Below are positions 5,088 to 6,666 of a stretch of DNA of 6,666 nucleotides, one piece after another (the first letter of the stretch is position 1; every line of letters starts with the position of its first letter). The translations under genes and the position numbers were made by a program. A model generated the notes under the pieces. The model was not told the DNA's origin. It was given only the letters and a program-made list of their open reading frames with translations, and did no database searches. Source of the DNA: an uncultured Clostridia bacterium (GTDB taxonomy: Bacteria > Bacillota > Clostridia > Oscillospirales > CAG-272); the NCBI GenBank assembly GCA_947627815.1, contig CANQXN010000095.1, forward strand, positions 1-6,666. Reading direction: 5' to 3'.

Positions 5088-5893
5088 ACTACCGCCGTTA
5101 TGGACTGAACCTGGTGTTAGAGGAAATCGGAAAAATTCTCCCACGGGATTGTACCGTATATCTCACAGGCTCTCTGGCCGCCGACGCCTTTGCACCGGGC
5201 TGGAGTGATATCGATCTTCTGACCGTCAAAAACGGGGAAATCAGCGAGCGGGAGGCAAGGGATCTTGTCCATCTGAAAGGGCTGCTCGCGATCCTCTATC
5301 CCGGCAACGGGTGGATCCGGTTGTATGAAGGCTCGTTTGTTTCCCGCGCGGCCTTTTTGGGCGACGGGAAGGGAAGAATGGTCTATTGGGGCGCCGGCAG
5401 GGAGAGGATTACCAACCGATATTTTTCCGATGCCTTTTCCCGCCTCGATCTTTTGGACAATGCTCAGCTTCTGTCGGGGGAGGATCTGCGCCCCTTGGTG
5501 AAACGCCCGACGCATCGCGAAATTTACCGCGCCATATACGGCTTTTTCCGCAATGTCCGGCGCTTTGAAACGCGGGTGACGCCGGCGCTGGAAACGGCGG
5601 GATTTTTGCTTGATCTTTCGCGGGATCTGTATACCCTGGCCACAGACCGTTTGATTTCCAAACCGGCGGCGGGGCGATGGGTGATCGAAGAAGGGCTTTG
5701 CCCCGATCCCGACATCATGGAAAAAGTGCTCGAAATTCGCGCCCATGCCGATGTTTACCGGGAGGATCGGGTCGTGCGGGCGTGGATCGCTCATCTGGGG
5801 CCGTCGATCCAGCAAATGGCCGATGTCGTGGAAGAAAAACTGCGAGCCGATGCGCTGTGGCAGGTATTTGCCGAGGAAAGCGAAGGCGAATAA
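5084..5893 (+). CDS. Nucleotidyltransferase-domain protein, AadA/DUF4111-like, role unknown
   Basis: The 269-residue product has a polymerase-beta-type nucleotidyltransferase motif near its N-terminus: G29-S30, then PGWSDIDLL with D42 and D44 as the expected metal-binding pair. E82 in RLYEGSF is a candidate for the third acidic or catalytic residue. Further along, LLDNAQLLSGEDLRPLV (123-139) and LSRDLYTLATDRLISKPAAGRW (178-199) resemble the helical C-terminal half of aminoglycoside adenylyltransferases (AadA) and DUF4111 proteins, which it also matches in length. The family transfers a nucleotide, often AMP, to a small molecule; the substrate here is unknown. Resistance to spectinomycin or streptomycin is possible but not shown. 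The start ATG 5084 overlaps the rsmI stop (ATGA), with AGGA at 5071-5074 as a modest ribosome binding site. It lies between ribosome-modification and ribosome-rescue genes with similar base composition, so recent transfer is not suggested. Confidence 0.75.
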   Translation: MNYRRYGLNLVLEEIGKILPRDCTVYLTGSLAADAFAPGWSDIDLLTVKNGEISEREARDLVHLKGLLAILYPGNGWIRLYEGSFVSRAAFLGDGKGRMVYWGAGRERITNRYFSDAFSRLDLLDNAQLLSGEDLRPLVKRPTHREIYRAIYGFFRNVRRFETRVTPALETAGFLLDLSRDLYTLATDRLISKPAAGRWVIEEGLCPDPDIMEKVLEIRAHADVYREDRVVRAWIAHLGPSIQQMADVVEEKLRADALWQVFAEESEGE

Positions 5894-5903
5894 ATGCGAT
5901 CCG

Positions 5904-5909
5904 AGGAGG
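5904..5909 (+). promoter_or_regulatory. Ribosome binding site that sets the smpB start
   Basis: AGGAGG is a perfect Shine-Dalgarno core. Two in-frame ATGs follow at 5911 and 5917. Only 5917 has a workable spacing (7 nt, against 1 nt), so it is the chosen start. Confidence 0.85.
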
Positions 5910-5916
5910 TATGTTT

Positions 5917-6384
5917 ATGACAAAGGGAAAAATCATTGCCACCAATAAGAAAGCCTATCACGATTTTTTTGTCGATGAGACTTATGAGGCGGGGATCGCC
6001 CTGTTCGGCACCGAAGTGAAAAGCCTGCGGCAGGGTGGGGTGAATCTCAAAGATGCCTACTGCCGGATCGAAAATGGGGAAATGTTCGTCTACGGAATGC
6101 ACATCAGCCCCTATGAAAAAGGAAATATTTTCAACAAAGACCCCTACCGCGATAAAAAGTTGCTGATGCACAAGAAAGAGATCCTGAAACTTTTCGGTCT
6201 CGTCACGCAGAAAGGGTTTACGCTGGTGCCGCTTTCCCTCTATTTTTCGGGGAAAAATGTCAAGGTGGAGGTCGGTCTGTGCCGAGGCAAAAAACTCTAT
6301 GATAAGCGGGAAGCCGATGCCAAACGGGAGAGCGACCGCGAGATCCGCCGCGAGATGCGCTATCGGGATCAAAGGGAAGAGTGA
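5917..6384 (+). CDS. smpB: SsrA-binding protein SmpB
   Basis: SmpB binds the tRNA-like part of tmRNA and brings it into the A site of ribosomes stalled on broken mRNA, starting trans-translation. The 155-residue length is typical. Family signatures are IATNKKAYHDFF (7-18), AGIALFGTEVKSLR (25-38, the most conserved block), NIFNKDPYRDKKLLMH (70-85) and GLCRGKKLYDKRE (120-132; a cysteine stands where alanine is usual). The basic, charged C-terminal tail (READAKRESDREIRREMRYR, 131-150) is the part that enters the empty mRNA channel of the ribosome. The gene follows the nucleotidyltransferase gene by 23 bp and probably shares its transcript. Its RNA partner ssrA begins 128 bp downstream under a separate promoter. 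I see no convincing terminator after the stop. Confidence 0.98.
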   Translation: MTKGKIIATNKKAYHDFFVDETYEAGIALFGTEVKSLRQGGVNLKDAYCRIENGEMFVYGMHISPYEKGNIFNKDPYRDKKLLMHKKEILKLFGLVTQKGFTLVPLSLYFSGKNVKVEVGLCRGKKLYDKREADAKRESDREIRREMRYRDQREE

Positions 6385-6460
6385 CTTCCTTGCGGCGCAA
6401 TAATGCCGAAAAGAACCGAAAAAAAGAAGGAAAAGTTTTTTTCTTGGCGCGGCGGGGGAC

Positions 6461-6489
6461 TTGACAACGAAACGGCAAGGCGATATAAT
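6461..6489 (+). promoter_or_regulatory. Consensus sigma-A promoter for ssrA
   Basis: TTGACA at 6461-6466 and TATAAT at 6484-6489 are perfect hexamers with a 17-bp spacer. Transcription would begin near 6496, leaving a short 5' leader before the mature tmRNA 5' end at 6513, which RNase P would remove. The remaining sequence between smpB and this promoter (6385-6460) is A-rich and holds nothing I can assign. Confidence 0.93.
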
Positions 6490-6559
6490 AAAGAAGGCGA
6501 TCGGATTTCCATGGGGGCGTAAAGGTTTCGACGGGGATTCTGAGCCGGGATAAGCGAGT

Positions 6560-6586
6560 AGAGCCGGGCAATCTCTTGAAAGGCCC
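6560..6586 (+). other. Likely tmRNA pseudoknot PK1
   Basis: AGAG at 6560-6563 can pair with CTCT at 6573-6576, and GGGC at 6566-6569, inside that loop, can pair with GCCC at 6583-6586. The two stems interleave, giving an H-type pseudoknot ending 18 nt before the proposed resume codon. That is the usual place of PK1 in tmRNA. Read by eye, not folded by program. Confidence 0.65.
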
Positions 6587-6604
6587 ACCCTTTTAAAATT
6601 AAAC

Positions 6605-6634
6605 GCTAACAATAATGTAGCACTGGCTGCCTAA
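6605..6634 (+). other. ssrA: tmRNA tag-peptide reading frame (ANNNVALAA)
   Basis: The codons GCT AAC AAT AAT GTA GCA CTG GCT GCC TAA encode ANNNVALAA. The terminal LAA is the degradation signal read by ClpXP-type proteases. GCT 6605 is proposed as the resume codon because it follows TAAAC, comparable with TAGTC before the E. coli resume codon GCA. The frame is open upstream (AAA TTA AAC), so the exact first codon is inferred. The stop and the VALAA end are certain. Confidence 0.85.
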
Positions 6635-6666
6635 GTGCGGCCCGTCCCATAGAGGAGGATCACGGC

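Larger units (their letters stand above)
6513..6666 (+). ncRNA. ssrA: tmRNA (SsrA RNA), 5' part, truncated by the window edge
   Basis: The 5' end reads GGGGGCGTAAAGGTTTCGA followed by CGGGG, the near-universal start of clostridial tmRNA: a seven-base acceptor-stem strand and the D-loop-like GGTTTCGAC. About 90 nt later a short reading frame ends in GTA GCA CTG GCT GCC TAA, the VALAA ending of Firmicutes tag peptides. A pseudoknot-like fold sits between them, at the place expected for PK1. After the tag stop, the sequence enters the region where the next helix and PK2 would begin. The 3' half, including the matching acceptor strand, T-arm and CCA, lies outside the window. tmRNA acts with SmpB to release stalled ribosomes and tag the unfinished protein for degradation. 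Confidence 0.96.

Noticed and set aside
5677..5916. An upstream extension of the smpB frame
   Set aside because: The extra residues overlap the nucleotidyltransferase gene in another frame and do not resemble SmpB. The AGGAGG site at 5904-5909 and the family length fix the start at 5917.
6385..6460. A terminator after smpB
   Set aside because: Only short stems are possible (for example CGGC 6393-6396 with GCCG 6405-6408, or AAGAA 6424-6428 with TTCTT 6441-6445). None combines a stable stem with a following T-run.
5791..6612. A 273-residue antisense frame covering smpB and ssrA
   Set aside because: It crosses a well-defined protein gene, a promoter and a structural RNA, and its translation shows no recognisable domain.
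1..6666. CRISPR arrays, insertion sequences, phage genes, toxin-antitoxin pairs or other defence genes
   Set aside because: There are no regularly spaced repeats, no transposase, recombinase or phage motifs, and no terminal inverted repeats. All genes lie on one strand in a conserved housekeeping order. The lone nucleotidyltransferase has no HEPN-type or antitoxin partner beside it.

Overview
This is a housekeeping stretch of chromosome, with every gene on the + strand. It most likely comes from an anaerobic member of the Clostridia (Bacillota) of moderately high GC content. Four things point there: the order holB-ricT-...-trmN6-rsmI, which matches the tmk/holB/yaaT/yabB/yabC neighbourhood of Firmicutes; a stand-alone 2[4Fe-4S] ferredoxin; strong Shine-Dalgarno sites; and three sigma-A promoters with perfect TTGACA-N17-TATAAT. 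The genus cannot be fixed from the sequence.

Layout. Positions 1-275 are the 3' end of a 6-phosphofructokinase gene, closed by a very strong hairpin terminator (291-337). A consensus promoter (379-407) then drives holB (DNA polymerase III delta' subunit, 459-1457) and ricT (PSP1/YaaT family, 1503-3020). This RicT carries an unusual low-complexity basic tail of about 215 residues. After a gap of 178 bp with a weak terminator-like structure and a second consensus promoter (3140-3168) comes a small ferredoxin gene (3199-3375) with its own hairpin (3399-3432). Four closely packed genes follow: trmN6 (tRNA adenine-N6 methyltransferase, 3455-4216), rsmI (16S rRNA ribose methyltransferase, 4182-5087), a nucleotidyltransferase of uncertain role related to the aminoglycoside adenylyltransferase/DUF4111 group (5084-5893), and smpB (5917-6384). 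A third consensus promoter (6461-6489) starts ssrA (tmRNA, from 6513), which runs off the right edge. Its tag reading frame is visible and reads ANNNVALAA.

How the genes fit together. The left part joins replication (clamp loader) to RNA-processing control (RicT). The right part is translation-centred: tRNA modification, rRNA modification, then both partners of trans-translation, SmpB and tmRNA, side by side. The nucleotidyltransferase sits inside this translation group and overlaps rsmI by ATGA, which suggests translational coupling.

I found no mobile element, CRISPR array, phage gene or clearly new system. The points most worth a second look are the RicT tail, the translation-coupled nucleotidyltransferase, the ferredoxin placed between the [Fe-S] protein gene ricT and trmN6 where Bacillus subtilis has yabA, and the missing cysteine cluster in HolB.
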